A program made the translations under genes and the position numbers. Positions 45,365-54,458 of a stretch of 64,000 nt of DNA are shown piece after piece. This DNA comes from Micavibrio sp. UBA6145 (GTDB taxonomy: Bacteria > Pseudomonadota > Alphaproteobacteria > Micavibrionales > UBA1664). The stretch covers positions 434,001 through 498,000 of the forward strand of contig DIUZ01000002.1 in assembly GCA_002423205.1 (NCBI GenBank), read 5' to 3'. The notes beneath the pieces were generated by a model. It was not told the origin of the DNA. It did not search any database and saw only the letters and a program-made list of their open reading frames with translations. How positions within the stretch are numbered: position 1 is the first letter of the stretch; each line of letters opens with the position of its first letter.

Positions 45365-46336
45365 GTGCGCTATCTTCTCACCACCGCCGTTCTGGCGGTC
45401 TCTCTCGCTCTTGTGGGCTGTGCCCAGGATAAGTCGGTCGGAAAATTCCGCGTCGGCAAGGCCTATGACATCAAGGGCAAAACCTATTACCCGCAAGAAT
45501 CCTATACCCGCGAACAGACCGGCATCGCCTCATGGTATGGCCCGGGCTTCCATGGTCGTAAAACCGCCAACGGCGAACGTTTCGACCAGAACGGCCTGAC
45601 CGCCGCGCACCCGACCCTGCAAATGCCCTCACTGGTACGCGTGACCAATCTTGAAAACGGCAAAACGCTGGTCGTGCGGGTCAATGACCGCGGGCCATTC
45701 CATTCCAACCGTATTATCGACCTGTCCAAAGGCGCCGCAGAGGAGCTGGGCATTATCGCCACCGGCACGGCCAATGTCCGCGTTCAGGTTCTTGGGCCGG
45801 AATCCAAGGCGCTTGCCGCCGCCGCCAAACAGGGCGTGGATACCCGCCGCGCCGAAGTTGCCGTCAACGAAACCGGGCGTCTCGGCCCGCAATTCGCATC
45901 CTTCTACCCGACCTTCGTGGCCGCGCGGCAGCCTGACGTGATGGTCGCCGCATCCGGCTTCCAGCCTGGCCTGCCGGCCGGCGCGCATGTCGAGGCGCAG
46001 ACACTCGCCGTTCCCGCTGATATGGGTATGGCCGCCATGGTCGAGCCTGTGGTCGTGGATACGATCGACCCGGTCGCATCCGTCATCGCCGCCGAGCAGC
46101 AACGCGCCATGCCGTCCGCGCCGCCGGTGCCGAGCGTGCGCCCGGTGGCCCGGAACCTGCCGCCCAAGCACAAGACGGCTGCCATCTTCCAGATGGCCCC
46201 CGTGGCCGAAGATGGCGCGTCTGACACCGGCGCTATCCGCCCGCTGGCGCTGGCATCGGAAGAGCAGACCAATTACATGCCCGCCAACCCCAAGTTTCTG
46301 GGGATGCGGCCGGTTGTGGACGACACGCGCCGTTGA
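45365..46336 (+). CDS. rlpA: Septal-ring lytic transglycosylase RlpA-like lipoprotein
   Basis: A roughly 323-residue RlpA family protein. The lipoprotein signal ends LALVGC. The double-psi beta-barrel has ASWYGPGFHGRKTANGE, the catalytic-site region, then TAAHPTLQMPSLVRVTNL and VNDRGPFHSNRIIDLSKGAA. RlpA usually carries a C-terminal SPOR domain for binding denuded septal glycans; here residues about 150-323 are a Pro/Ala-rich tail without SPOR. The start could be TTG at 45356 or GTG at 45365, and I prefer GTG. It lies between mltB and the carboxypeptidase gene. Confidence 0.9.
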   Translation: MRYLLTTAVLAVSLALVGCAQDKSVGKFRVGKAYDIKGKTYYPQESYTREQTGIASWYGPGFHGRKTANGERFDQNGLTAAHPTLQMPSLVRVTNLENGKTLVVRVNDRGPFHSNRIIDLSKGAAEELGIIATGTANVRVQVLGPESKALAAAAKQGVDTRRAEVAVNETGRLGPQFASFYPTFVAARQPDVMVAASGFQPGLPAGAHVEAQTLAVPADMGMAAMVEPVVVDTIDPVASVIAAEQQRAMPSAPPVPSVRPVARNLPPKHKTAAIFQMAPVAEDGASDTGAIRPLALASEEQTNYMPANPKFLGMRPVVDDTRR

Positions 46337-46397
46337 TATTGGCGGCCTTTTTCTAAATACTTGCCCTCAACGATTCACATCCAACGGGTAGTATTTG

Positions 46398-47525
46398 ATG
46401 CGCCGCCTTATCGCCGGACTTGTCCTTCTTTTGTCTCTTTCATTCCCCGCTTTTGCGCAGACCGTCGAGACGGTCGCCAAGACCGCGTATATCGTCGACG
46501 CCACCACGGGCACCGTCCTGCTCGACAAGGCATCGCATACCCGTATCCCGACCGCATCCATGTCCAAGATCATGACCACCGCCACGGTGTTCGAAGCCAT
46601 ACGCGCCGGGCAAATCACCCTCGACACAAAACTGCCCGTCTCTGAAAAAGCGTGGCGCATGGGCGGATCGAAAATGTTCGTCGAACTGGGCGCGCAGATT
46701 TCGGTCGAAGACCTGCTCAAAGGTGTCATCATCCAATCCGGCAACGATGCCACCATCGTGCTGGCCGAAGGTATCGCGGGTTCGGAAGAGGCGTTCGTAG
46801 CGAGAATGAACCAGCTCGCCCAGAAATGGGGTCTGAAAGATACGCACTTCATGGATGTATCCGGCATGCCGCACCCGGATCACTATTCCACCGCGCATGA
46901 CCTTGCCATCATCGCATGGCGCCTGATCCGCGATTATCCGGAAGAATACAAATATTACGCGATGACCGAATTCACATGGCATGGCATCACCCAGCCCAAC
47001 CGCAACCCGCTGCTCGGCAAGGTTGAGGGCGCGGACGGCGTGAAAACCGGCCACACGGAAGAGGCGGGTTACTGCCTCATCGGTTCCGCCCAGCGCGATG
47101 GCCGCCGCGTCATCGCCGTCATGACCGGTATGTCCAGCTGGAACGAACGCGTGCAGGAAAGCATCCGCCTCGTCGAATGGTCGCTCAAAAACTTCAAGCT
47201 TGCGACACTGCTGAAAAGCGGCCAGGTCGTGGGCAAGGCCCCGGTCGTCTACGGCGACTCTGACTCGGTGCAACTGGTTGCGGGCACCAATGTCGCCTCG
47301 ACCGTGCCGATGACCTATAACGCCAAGGACCTGACCGTCAAAATCCGCTTCATGACCCCGCTGATCGCCCCGATCAAGGCCGGCCAGCAGGTGGGTACGG
47401 TGGTGGTCAGCGCCCCGGGCTCCGCCACACCGCAGGAATACCCGATGCTGGCCGGTGCGGATGTTGCCAAGAAAGGCTTTATCGGCCTAACCTTGGACAA
47501 GATCATTCAGGCTGCCAAAAATTGA
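46398..47525 (+). CDS. dacC: D-alanyl-D-alanine carboxypeptidase (PBP5/6 family)
   Basis: A 375-residue low-molecular-weight penicillin-binding protein that trims the terminal D-Ala from peptidoglycan stems. The signal peptide ends FPAFA. Active-site motifs are SMSK (in TASMSKIMTT), SGN (IQSGNDATIVL) and KTG (GVKTGHTEEAG). The C-terminal beta domain (residues about 275-340) and an amphipathic end (LTLDKIIQAAKN) that anchors such enzymes on the inner membrane are present. ATG at 46398 is preferred to the adjacent TTG. It is followed by tmk after 12 bases. Confidence 0.92.
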   Translation: MRRLIAGLVLLLSLSFPAFAQTVETVAKTAYIVDATTGTVLLDKASHTRIPTASMSKIMTTATVFEAIRAGQITLDTKLPVSEKAWRMGGSKMFVELGAQISVEDLLKGVIIQSGNDATIVLAEGIAGSEEAFVARMNQLAQKWGLKDTHFMDVSGMPHPDHYSTAHDLAIIAWRLIRDYPEEYKYYAMTEFTWHGITQPNRNPLLGKVEGADGVKTGHTEEAGYCLIGSAQRDGRRVIAVMTGMSSWNERVQESIRLVEWSLKNFKLATLLKSGQVVGKAPVVYGDSDSVQLVAGTNVASTVPMTYNAKDLTVKIRFMTPLIAPIKAGQQVGTVVVSAPGSATPQEYPMLAGADVAKKGFIGLTLDKIIQAAKN

Positions 47526-47537
47526 TAAGGAATAGTG

Positions 47538-48134
47538 ATGTTTATCACGTTTGAGGGCGGTGACGGTGGCGGTAAAACCACCCAGATCCGCCTGCTCAAA
47601 GACAGGCTCTCACAAACGGGCAGGGACGTCGTCCTCACGCGCGAACCCGGCGGCACACCCGAAGCCGAAAAAATCCGGGCGCTTGTTTTACAAAGCGGCA
47701 ACAACTGGTCGCCCATCACCGAAACCCTGATGATGTTCGCTGCGCGCGCCATGCATGTGCGCGACCTGATCAAACCCGCGCTCGATGCCGGCAAGATCGT
47801 CCTCTGCGACCGTTTCACGGATTCAACCCGCGCGTATCAGGGTTATGCCGGCGGCATGGATTTGTCCGTCATCGAAGATCTCAAACGCATCACCATCGGT
47901 GATCTGGAACCGGACCGTACCATCGTTCTCGACATTCCCGCCGCCACCGGCCTTGCCCGTTCCACATCCGGGACCGCCGAAGGCGCGCAGGAAGAAAAGG
48001 GCATCGCGTTTCAGGAAAAACTCCGCGCCGGGTATCTTGCAATCGCCAGACAAAACCCGCACCGCTGCACCGTCGTCGATGCCGCGCGCGAAATCGACGT
48101 CGTCGCCGCCGATATCTGGAAGGTGTTCGCATGA
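47538..48134 (+). CDS. tmk: Thymidylate kinase
   Basis: A 198-residue dTMP kinase making dTDP. P-loop EGGDGGGKTTQ, the DR(Y/F) dTMP-binding motif CDRFTDSTRAYQG, and TREPGG are all present. The lid region has GTAEGAQEEKGIAFQEKLR instead of the arginine-rich lid of E. coli-type enzymes. TAAGGA precedes the ATG at 47538. The stop overlaps the holB start by four bases (ATGA), giving the frequent tmk-holB pair. Confidence 0.96.
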   Translation: MFITFEGGDGGGKTTQIRLLKDRLSQTGRDVVLTREPGGTPEAEKIRALVLQSGNNWSPITETLMMFAARAMHVRDLIKPALDAGKIVLCDRFTDSTRAYQGYAGGMDLSVIEDLKRITIGDLEPDRTIVLDIPAATGLARSTSGTAEGAQEEKGIAFQEKLRAGYLAIARQNPHRCTVVDAAREIDVVAADIWKVFA

Positions 48135-49234
48135 GCCTGTTCGGCGACGACGAAGACCTGCACGACGAAGTCGCGGAAAAAGAAACCGCGCTCAATGCAC
48201 CAAGCGTACCCACGCCGCGCCTCAACCCCGACCTGATTGCGCATGGCGCGATCGAGGCGCAGCTACTTGACTGGTGGGCCAAAGGCGCGATGCCGCACAC
48301 CATCATCCTGTCGGGCGTGCCGGGCATCGGTAAGGCGACGCTGGCATTCCGCCTCGCGCGGTTCCTGTTCACGCATCCCGATGCACCGGGCGGTGGATTG
48401 TTCGGCGCTGAACCGTTACCGACATCGCTGGCCACGCCCGAAAGCGATCCCGTCTTCCAGCGCGTCGCATCCGGCGGCCATTCCGATTTGATGAGTGTTG
48501 CGCGCACCATGAACGAACGCACCAGCCGCATGCACGACGAAGTGCTGGTCGATGATGTGCGCACCATCCCGCTGTTCCTGCGCAAGACTGCCGGTGACGG
48601 CGGCTGGCGCGTGGTCATTGTGGATGAGGCCGAGACGCTCAACCGCAACGCTCAGAACGCGCTCCTCAAAATTCTGGAAGAACCGCCGCCGCGCGCGGTG
48701 CTGATCCTCATCACGCAAACTGCCGGCGCACTGATCCCGACCATCCGTTCGCGTGCGCGCGTCCTGCATATGGATGCGCCGCCGCTGGCCGACTTCACCG
48801 CGCTCATGCGCAAATATCGCCCTGACCTGACGACATCGGATATCGAGCTTCTGGGACAGGTCGCCGGCAACGCGCCGGGCAGGGCGCTCAGCCTCCTCGA
48901 TCAGGGCGGTATCGCCGCCATCCGCAATACCGTCGACATGCTCGACACCCTCCCGCAGGCGGAGGACAAGGCCCTGTGGACCATGGCTGAAAAGCTCAGC
49001 GTCCGGGGCGAACCCGACCCGCTTTACGGCATGCTGGACGTATCGGCATGGGCCCTGCGCACCCGCGCCACCGCCGCCGCCCTGAAGGATCAGGCCGGAC
49101 CCATGAAAAACTACCTCAATACGCTGGACCAGCTTGAACGCCACCGGACCACATGCGACAAAGGCAACCTGGACCGCCGCCACATGGCGCTGGGTGCTTT
49201 ACGTATATTGCAAGCGGGCATGAAAGCCGCATAA
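48131..49234 (+). CDS. holB: DNA polymerase III subunit delta prime
   Basis: A 367-residue AAA+ clamp-loader subunit. P-loop-like segment SGVPGIGKATLAFRLARFL, sensor area VDEAETLNRNAQNALLKILEEPP, and the SRC-type region IRSRARVLHM (the cysteine of SRC is replaced by alanine) are visible. The zinc-cysteine module of the E. coli protein is missing, as in many alphaproteobacteria. It loads the beta clamp with DnaX and HolA. Coupled to tmk upstream; metG follows after a palindromic repeat. Confidence 0.93.
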   Translation: MSLFGDDEDLHDEVAEKETALNAPSVPTPRLNPDLIAHGAIEAQLLDWWAKGAMPHTIILSGVPGIGKATLAFRLARFLFTHPDAPGGGLFGAEPLPTSLATPESDPVFQRVASGGHSDLMSVARTMNERTSRMHDEVLVDDVRTIPLFLRKTAGDGGWRVVIVDEAETLNRNAQNALLKILEEPPPRAVLILITQTAGALIPTIRSRARVLHMDAPPLADFTALMRKYRPDLTTSDIELLGQVAGNAPGRALSLLDQGGIAAIRNTVDMLDTLPQAEDKALWTMAEKLSVRGEPDPLYGMLDVSAWALRTRATAAALKDQAGPMKNYLNTLDQLERHRTTCDKGNLDRRHMALGALRILQAGMKAA

Positions 49235-49236
49235 TA

Positions 49237-49331
49237 CGTCATTGCGAGGAGGCCGAAGGCCGACGCGGCAATCCATAGGCTTATGCATATGGATGCGGTG
49301 TATGGATTGCTTCGCTTACGCTCGCAATGGC
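49237..49331. repeat. Palindromic intergenic repeat (CATTGCGAG...CTCGCAATG type)
   Basis: A 95-bp imperfect palindrome between holB and metG. Ends CATTGCGAG (49240) and CTCGCAATG (49321) are inverted copies, as are the inner GCAATCCATA and TATGGATTGC. This sequence type recurs as a dispersed palindromic repeat in many alphaproteobacteria and other bacteria, from memory. No second copy is seen in this window. Confidence 0.75.
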
Positions 49332-49343
49332 AACAGGAACAAC

Positions 49344-50897
49344 ATGACCAAGACATTCTACATCACGACCCCGATCTACTACGTCAACGGCGACCCGCAT
49401 ATGGGCCACGCCTACACCACCATCGCCTGCGACGTGATGGCCCGCTTCAAGCGTCTCGACGGGTATGATGTCCATTTCCTCACCGGCACGGACGAACACG
49501 GCATCAAGGTGCTGCAGGCCGCGCGCGACGGCGGCGTCGACCCGCAGACCTTCACCGATCAGGTCTCGCAGAAATTTCAGGATATCCTCCCGGCGCTGAA
49601 CATCAGCAACGACGATTTCATCCGCACCACATCCGCCCGCCATAAAAAGGGCGCGCAGGTGCTGTGGGAAGCCATCGCCAAATCCGGCAACATCTACAAG
49701 GGCGGTTACTCCGGCTGGTACGCCGTGCGTGACGAAGCCTATTATCAGGAAGACGAAACCGAAATCCGCGCCGACGGCAAACGCTACGCGCTGTCATCGG
49801 GTGCTGAATGCACATGGATGGAGGAAGAAAGCTATTTCTTCAAACTCTCCGCATGGGGCGACCGCCTGCTGGAATTCTACGACAAGAACCCGGATTTCAT
49901 CGGCCCCGAAAGCTCGAAAAAAGAAGTCATCTCCTTCGTGAAGGGCGGTCTCAAAGACCTGTCCATTTCACGCACCACGTTTGACTGGGGCATTCCCGTG
50001 CCCGGCGATGAAAAACACGTCATGTATGTGTGGCTCGATGCGCTGTCCAACTACATCACCGCGCTCGGCTACGGCTCGGATGACGACAGCCTGTTCCAGA
50101 AATTCTGGCCCGCACAATTCCACGCGGTCGGCAAAGAAATCACGCGCTTCCACTGCATCTACTGGCCCGCCTTCCTGATGGCCGCCAATATCGCGAACCC
50201 GGAACGCGTTTTCGCCAATGGCTGGTGGATCATGGAAGGACAGAAAATGTCCAAGTCCCTCGGCAACGTGGTGACACCGGAAGACCTGATCAACCGCTAC
50301 GGCGTCGACGGCGCACGCTACGTGCTGCTGCGCGACCTGCCATTCGGCAATGACGGCAACTTCGTGCATGAAAATGCCGTGAACCGCCTGAATTCAGACA
50401 TGTCCAACGGCTTCGGCAATCTGGCCCAGCGCACGCTGTCCATGATCAACAAAAACTGCGGCGGCCAAGTGCCGACACCGGGTGACTTATCTATCGAAGA
50501 TCAGGCATTACTGATTGAGGTGCGTGAAGAGCTTATTCATGAAATGCGTAAAGAATTTGAGAATTTCCGTTTTAGCGCTGCGCTCGAACACTTCATGAAA
50601 GCTGTTAATCACGCGAACATGTATGTTGATAGGCAAGCCCCGTGGAAATTAAAGAAAGAAAACCCGGACCGCATGGCCACGGTCCTCTACGTCCTCGCTG
50701 AAACCGTGCGGGCCCTAGCCATCGCCATCCAGCCCTTCGTGCCCGCGTCAGCCAACAAAATGCTCGACCAACTGGCCATCACCGAAGACGCCCGCACCTT
50801 CGCGCACCTGGACAAGGCTCATGCGCTTAAAGCAGGCACAGCGCTGCCTGAGCCGCAAGGCGTGTTTCCGCGGTTGGAAGTCCAGAAAGCGGCATAA
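49344..50897 (+). CDS. metG: Methionyl-tRNA synthetase
   Basis: A 517-residue class I synthetase charging tRNA-Met. HIGH-like motif is HMGH in YVNGDPHMGHAYTT, and KMSKS is in EGQKMSKSLGNV. The start at 49344 gives the expected N-terminus MTKTFYITTPIYYVNGD; the longer frame runs through the upstream palindromic repeat and is rejected. The zinc knuckle is of the short type without the four-cysteine insert, and the C-terminal tRNA-binding dimerisation domain is absent, typical of the alphaproteobacterial form. Confidence 0.97.
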   Translation: MTKTFYITTPIYYVNGDPHMGHAYTTIACDVMARFKRLDGYDVHFLTGTDEHGIKVLQAARDGGVDPQTFTDQVSQKFQDILPALNISNDDFIRTTSARHKKGAQVLWEAIAKSGNIYKGGYSGWYAVRDEAYYQEDETEIRADGKRYALSSGAECTWMEEESYFFKLSAWGDRLLEFYDKNPDFIGPESSKKEVISFVKGGLKDLSISRTTFDWGIPVPGDEKHVMYVWLDALSNYITALGYGSDDDSLFQKFWPAQFHAVGKEITRFHCIYWPAFLMAANIANPERVFANGWWIMEGQKMSKSLGNVVTPEDLINRYGVDGARYVLLRDLPFGNDGNFVHENAVNRLNSDMSNGFGNLAQRTLSMINKNCGGQVPTPGDLSIEDQALLIEVREELIHEMRKEFENFRFSAALEHFMKAVNHANMYVDRQAPWKLKKENPDRMATVLYVLAETVRALAIAIQPFVPASANKMLDQLAITEDARTFAHLDKAHALKAGTALPEPQGVFPRLEVQKAA

Positions 50898-50916
50898 TTA
50901 TGCTTCGGTTAAGATC

Positions 50917-52350
50917 ATGACAAAAAGACTCCTAACCGAAGATTTTGAAGTTTTAGGGTTTTGGTATTTGCCGGAAAAGTCTGAAAGGCGGATACCAGGA
51001 AAACTCAGCTATAGCGAAAAAAGATCAATATTATTCCTGCAAGAACCCCTTGTCTCGGAAGAGGCGGTTTTTCCATTTAAGTCTTGGAATAAATATCCCG
51101 TCATTCATGGGGTTACAACCGAAGGTGAAGCTATAAGTGTATTGGACAGTCAGACTTCTAAGCGAAATGTGAGTTTTAATTCTGGGGGTATGGTTAATTC
51201 AGAAGAGGTGTTATCCCATTGTGTGGTTGTGGGGGCGCACGTTTCAGAAAATTCAAAGTATCCAGAAATGAAATTTTTTATTCCTTCTCTTGAAGTGTGG
51301 ATAGATACACCTGCGATAGAAAGAAAAGAAAACCAAGATTCAAGCCAGGCAACAACTCTTTATGAGGTAATTAGATTTTCATAAGAGGCTTCTTACATAG
51401 CATCTATTGATGCAGAAATAAGTTGGGGCAAATCTTGTTCAACCAAGAATGATATTTATTCCAGTTTAAACGTCTCCATTCTTGGTTGGGTAGGTATCAA
51501 GCCACGACAGCCTCAGGATCTAGATTGGTATCTAGACCAGCATAGACATATTACTGTCATGCTTACAATTCTGTCTGGAACAACAATGTCTGCAAATAAG
51601 ATCATTGTGCCCGTTAAAGGCGTCGATCAACAGCATGAGCTTTCTATCTTGGTAAATTTGGTGGATACCAAGCTTAGTCAAATCAAAAATCAGCACGAGT
51701 TTTTCGTTCTTCGTAGATTTTTGGGAATCTCTTTTGAAGATGTGCTGAAAAATTGGTTTTCGGTGTGTGAAAAAATAAGAACGCCGAGTAGGCTTGCTGT
51801 AAGTATATTGTCTTCAGATAAAGTTTGGCTAAATATTGAGTTTTTATCTCTTATGCAGGCTTTGGAAGGGTTTCACCGTGCGCTCTACCCGGGAACTTAT
51901 ACTTCCGATAAGGAGTACGAAGCCGTTAAATTGAAGCTTTATGAAGCTTTGCCTACAGGGATTTCAGAAGGACATAAAGAGGCGCTTAAATCAAAAATAA
52001 AGTATGGAAATGATATCTCCTTAAGTAGGCGTATAACGGAACTGGGAAAGATGTTTTCCAGTGAAGTTCGTAAGGCGCTTTTTGGTAGTTTAGAAAAGCC
52101 AGCAAGAGAATGGGTTGAGACAAGAAATTATTATACTCATTGGGATGAGGTGCTGTCTGAGGTCGCATTGTCAGGCAGTGAAATGTATAATTCTATCTGT
52201 AGGCTAAAACTTTTTTTACGAGCCTTGTATTTGGATCTAATGAAAATTCCACAAGAAGAAATACTAAGGGCTTTGCAGGGAAAGAGCAGTGAAGCGCAGT
52301 ATTTACTTCAAATAAACAGGGAAGAAGGTACCAAAACCCCCAAGAATTAA
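50917..52350 (+). pseudogene. apeA: ApeA-like HEPN antiphage gene with one in-frame stop
   Basis: A single reading frame from ATG 50917 to 52350, broken only by TAA at 51382-51384; the frame stays open on both sides of it with no shift. The first part (155 codons) has the ApeA N-terminal pattern LGFWYLPEKSERRIPGKLSYS. The second part, open from 51385, ends in a HEPN domain with the RNase-type Rx4H motif in ETRNYYTHWDEV. ApeA proteins are single-gene abortive antiphage nucleases acting on RNA. The DNA is markedly more AT-rich than metG and the genes on the right, indicating transfer. It is either a recent nonsense mutant or two separately made pieces; an internal ATG at 51559 could start the HEPN part. 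Confidence 0.75.
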
Positions 52351-52387
52351 TTCTCTCAGTTTGTGGTTGAGTGCTTAAATGTAGGGA

Positions 52388-52750
52388 TTAATGGATAGAA
52401 AGCCCCAACGCACCCAACGTCTGCGGCCCAATCTGTCCGTCAACGCGCAAGCCTTTCGCACGCTGAAACCGTTTCACGGCGGCGCGGGTTTTCGGGCCGT
52501 AGTCACCGTCGATTTTGATTTTGTAGCCGCGGGCCTGGAGTTCGGCCTGCACCGCGCTGACATGGCTGCGGTTGGATTCTGACGGGCCGGTATAGCCGTT
52601 GCTGTGGTCGAAATGCGGGTTCATGTAGAAGACGCCGTTCGATGGCGGCGTGGGCGTCGTGTAAAGCGGGTCAATCATGTTCTGCTGCGCCAGCGCCGGG
52701 GCGGCGGCGAACAACACGGCAATGGCGGCGGTCATTAGAATGCGGTTCAT
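52388..52750 (-). CDS. Secreted peptidoglycan-binding-domain protein
   Basis: A 120-residue protein with signal peptide MNRILMTAAIAVLFAAAPALA and a C-terminal PG_binding_1 domain: VQAELQARGYKIKIDGDYGP followed by TRAAVKRFQRAKGLRVDGQIGPQT, the repeat that binds glycan. Mature N-terminal part is Pro/Asn-rich. No catalytic domain is attached. It probably sits in the periplasm on the cell wall. A similar domain ends the protein at 53704-54345. Confidence 0.85.
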   Translation of the reverse strand: MNRILMTAAIAVLFAAAPALAQQNMIDPLYTTPTPPSNGVFYMNPHFDHSNGYTGPSESNRSHVSAVQAELQARGYKIKIDGDYGPKTRAAVKRFQRAKGLRVDGQIGPQTLGALGLSIH

Positions 52751-52839
52751 AAGCTGTCTTCCCCTTAAAACGCGTCAGACAACAAAATATCGTGATCCAT
52801 AACGTTACGCCAGCGACAATCCATGGTGTGATGCACCAA

Positions 52840-52866
52840 AAGAAAAGCCCGGCTTTTGCCGGGCTC
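52840..52866 (-). terminator. Rho-independent terminator
   Basis: Stem AGCCCGGC/GCCGGGCT with TTTT loop, T-rich tail on the minus strand, ending the gene at 52889-53095. Confidence 0.85.
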
Positions 52867-52888
52867 ATCTTTAAGGCTTGCGCGAGGT

Positions 52889-53095
52889 TTAGCGCGTGCC
52901 AGTGGCTTTGTCGGCCGGGTTTGCGCCCGGTTTCGGCGAACGATTTACATCTTTCTCGGATGCATCGCGTGCCGGCTGGTTCGCGGCGGCATTATCTTTG
53001 GCCGCGTCTTTCGGTGCATTTGCATTGGATGCGATGTCGCCGGCCTTCTTGTCGTTGGCGTTATTTGTATTCGGATTTTGATTGGGCGAGTTCAT
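52889..53095 (-). CDS. Small hydrophilic Asn/Ala/Lys-rich protein
   Basis: A 68-residue, almost entirely polar protein (MNSPNQNPNTNNANDKKAGD onward) with no aromatic residues, so probably disordered. AAGGAG lies eight bases upstream of the ATG and a terminator follows, which supports real expression. No family is recognised. It is one of four small genes with strong ribosome-binding sites in 52.8-53.7 kb. Confidence 0.6.
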   Translation of the reverse strand: MNSPNQNPNTNNANDKKAGDIASNANAPKDAAKDNAAANQPARDASEKDVNRSPKPGANPADKATGTR

Positions 53096-53174
53096 GTGTG
53101 TACTCCTTGATTTGCGATCAGAAGAAATTCTGTCCGCGATACTGAGTTAGCGCGACGTGCCACAATAACAACAC

Positions 53175-53208
53175 AAAAGAAAAAGCCCGCATTTTCCAAT
53201 GCGGACTT
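53175..53208 (-). terminator. Rho-independent terminator
   Basis: Stem GTCCGCAT/ATGCGGGC on the minus strand with a downstream T-run (CTTTTTCTTTT), placed after the 36-residue gene. Confidence 0.75.
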
Positions 53209-53235
53209 GTTTCTGACTATATCGCCTTAGGCGCA

Positions 53236-53346
53236 TTACTGCGATTTGATCGGGTCGGTACGCGACGGCGTGATCGGCGGCTGAATTTCCGGCTGGGCCG
53301 GACCGTCAGGTGCCATCGGTGTATCAGGCGTGGGATTGGGGCACAT
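53236..53346 (-). CDS. 36-residue Pro-rich peptide
   Basis: ATG at 53346 with AAGGAG eight bases upstream encodes MCPNPTPDTPMAPDGPAQPE and 16 further residues, 11 of the 36 being proline. The upstream in-frame extension has a different composition and is not preferred. A terminator follows about 30 bases downstream. Function unknown. Confidence 0.5.
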   Translation of the reverse strand: MCPNPTPDTPMAPDGPAQPEIQPPITPSRTDPIKSQ

Positions 53347-53480
53347 GGTGTGGCTCCTTGGCTGGTGATTGATATGTACATCCATCCAACGCGCGAAGTG
53401 CCAAAAACATTCCACATGGCCTTGGCCAAATGGAACCGCACGCCCCATCGGTTTGTTTTTATAAGGATAAGGAGATTTTC

Positions 53481-53639
53481 ATGACCGACCCGACACCAAC
53501 CCACATCCCGGAAGACCAGCGTTTTGGCAAGCGTGGCAAAAACCAGGGTGATAATGGCATCAAAGACGCGCGCGCCGATGCCGATTACCCCGAAGACACC
53601 GACCGCCAGTACGGCGCAGGTGAAAAGAAGGCCAAATAA
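53481..53639 (+). CDS. 52-residue hydrophilic protein
   Basis: ATG at 53481 follows ATAAGGAGATTTTC. The product (MTDPTPTHIPEDQRFGKRGK onward) is polar and rich in Asp, Lys and Gly, lacks cysteines and is probably disordered. A bidirectional terminator follows the stop directly. No family recognised, but start and end signals are good. Confidence 0.6.
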   Translation: MTDPTPTHIPEDQRFGKRGKNQGDNGIKDARADADYPEDTDRQYGAGEKKAK

Positions 53640-53666
53640 AAAACCCGCCGGTAAGGCGGGTTTTTA
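53638..53666. terminator. Bidirectional rho-independent terminator
   Basis: AAAAAACCCGCC-GGTAA-GGCGGGTTTTT stem with A- and T-runs between convergent genes. Confidence 0.9.
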
Positions 53667-53703
53667 TTATCACCGGGCGAAAAAACCCGGCAACGAAACT
53701 GTA

Positions 53704-54345
53704 TTAGTTGTTGTCCATACCGAACGAAGCGCGGGTATCTGCATCAATGTTACCGGTCGCGGTCAGGTTTTTGGACTTCTGGTATTCTTTCAGCGCTTCC
53801 TTGGTGTTTGCACCCAGAACGCCATCAGCTTTGACGCTGTAGCCAGCCGAGATCAGGTTTTTCTGAACCGTGCGGACTTCGTCGGCGCTCAGCATGCCCA
53901 TGGCACCTTTTGCGCGGGTTTTCATGACGCCGGTTTTGGTCGTCAGGTCTTCGTTGATCTGGGCGCGCTCTTCAGCGATCTCAGAGGCTGATTTGTTGGC
54001 ATCGGCGTCAACCTTGGCGTTGGCCGAAGCGCGGGTGGCTTCATCATCGCCTTGCTTGTAGCCGGCCTGGCCTTCAGCGTTGATGCCGTTGGCCGAGTTA
54101 TCGAGGGTGATGCTGCCCGAAGCCGTACCGGCTTTCGTGCCGGTCGAAGACGTGGCCGAAATCGTGTCCGTCGCGTCGTTGACATGAACCGAACCGCGGG
54201 CGACTGAATTGTCACCAGCCGATGCGGCTGCGTCGCTGTTCAGTTGGGTTTTGGATTGCAGGGCCGAGGTACCTTCAGCCATAGCGCCCGCAGCAAAAGC
54301 CAGGGTGCTGGCGCCCATCAGGGCAGTAAGAATGAACTTTTTCAT
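53704..54345 (-). CDS. Secreted protein with C-terminal peptidoglycan-binding domain
   Basis: A 213-residue protein starting at 54345 with signal peptide MKKFILTALMGASTLAFAAG. Residues about 25-125 are Ala/Ser/Thr/Asp-rich and lack aromatics. The end has the PG_binding_1 repeat VRTVQKNLISAGYSVKADGV and ANTKEALKEYQKSKNLTATG. Likely a periplasmic wall-binding protein. Its upstream region diverges from tatD. Confidence 0.8.
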   Translation of the reverse strand: MKKFILTALMGASTLAFAAGAMAEGTSALQSKTQLNSDAAASAGDNSVARGSVHVNDATDTISATSSTGTKAGTASGSITLDNSANGINAEGQAGYKQGDDEATRASANAKVDADANKSASEIAEERAQINEDLTTKTGVMKTRAKGAMGMLSADEVRTVQKNLISAGYSVKADGVLGANTKEALKEYQKSKNLTATGNIDADTRASFGMDNN

Positions 54346-54458
54346 AGTAAACATCTCCGTATGTTTGGTTTGGGATAACTACCTGCCCTTTAAACGCACG
54401 GAAGCGGCAAAAAGTTTCATCCCCTTTTATTAACCTTTGCAGCCCGTTATATAGAGGT

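Noticed and set aside
49242..49343. 34-codon extension of metG
   Set aside because: It translates the palindromic repeat; MTKTFYITTPIYY is the family N-terminus.
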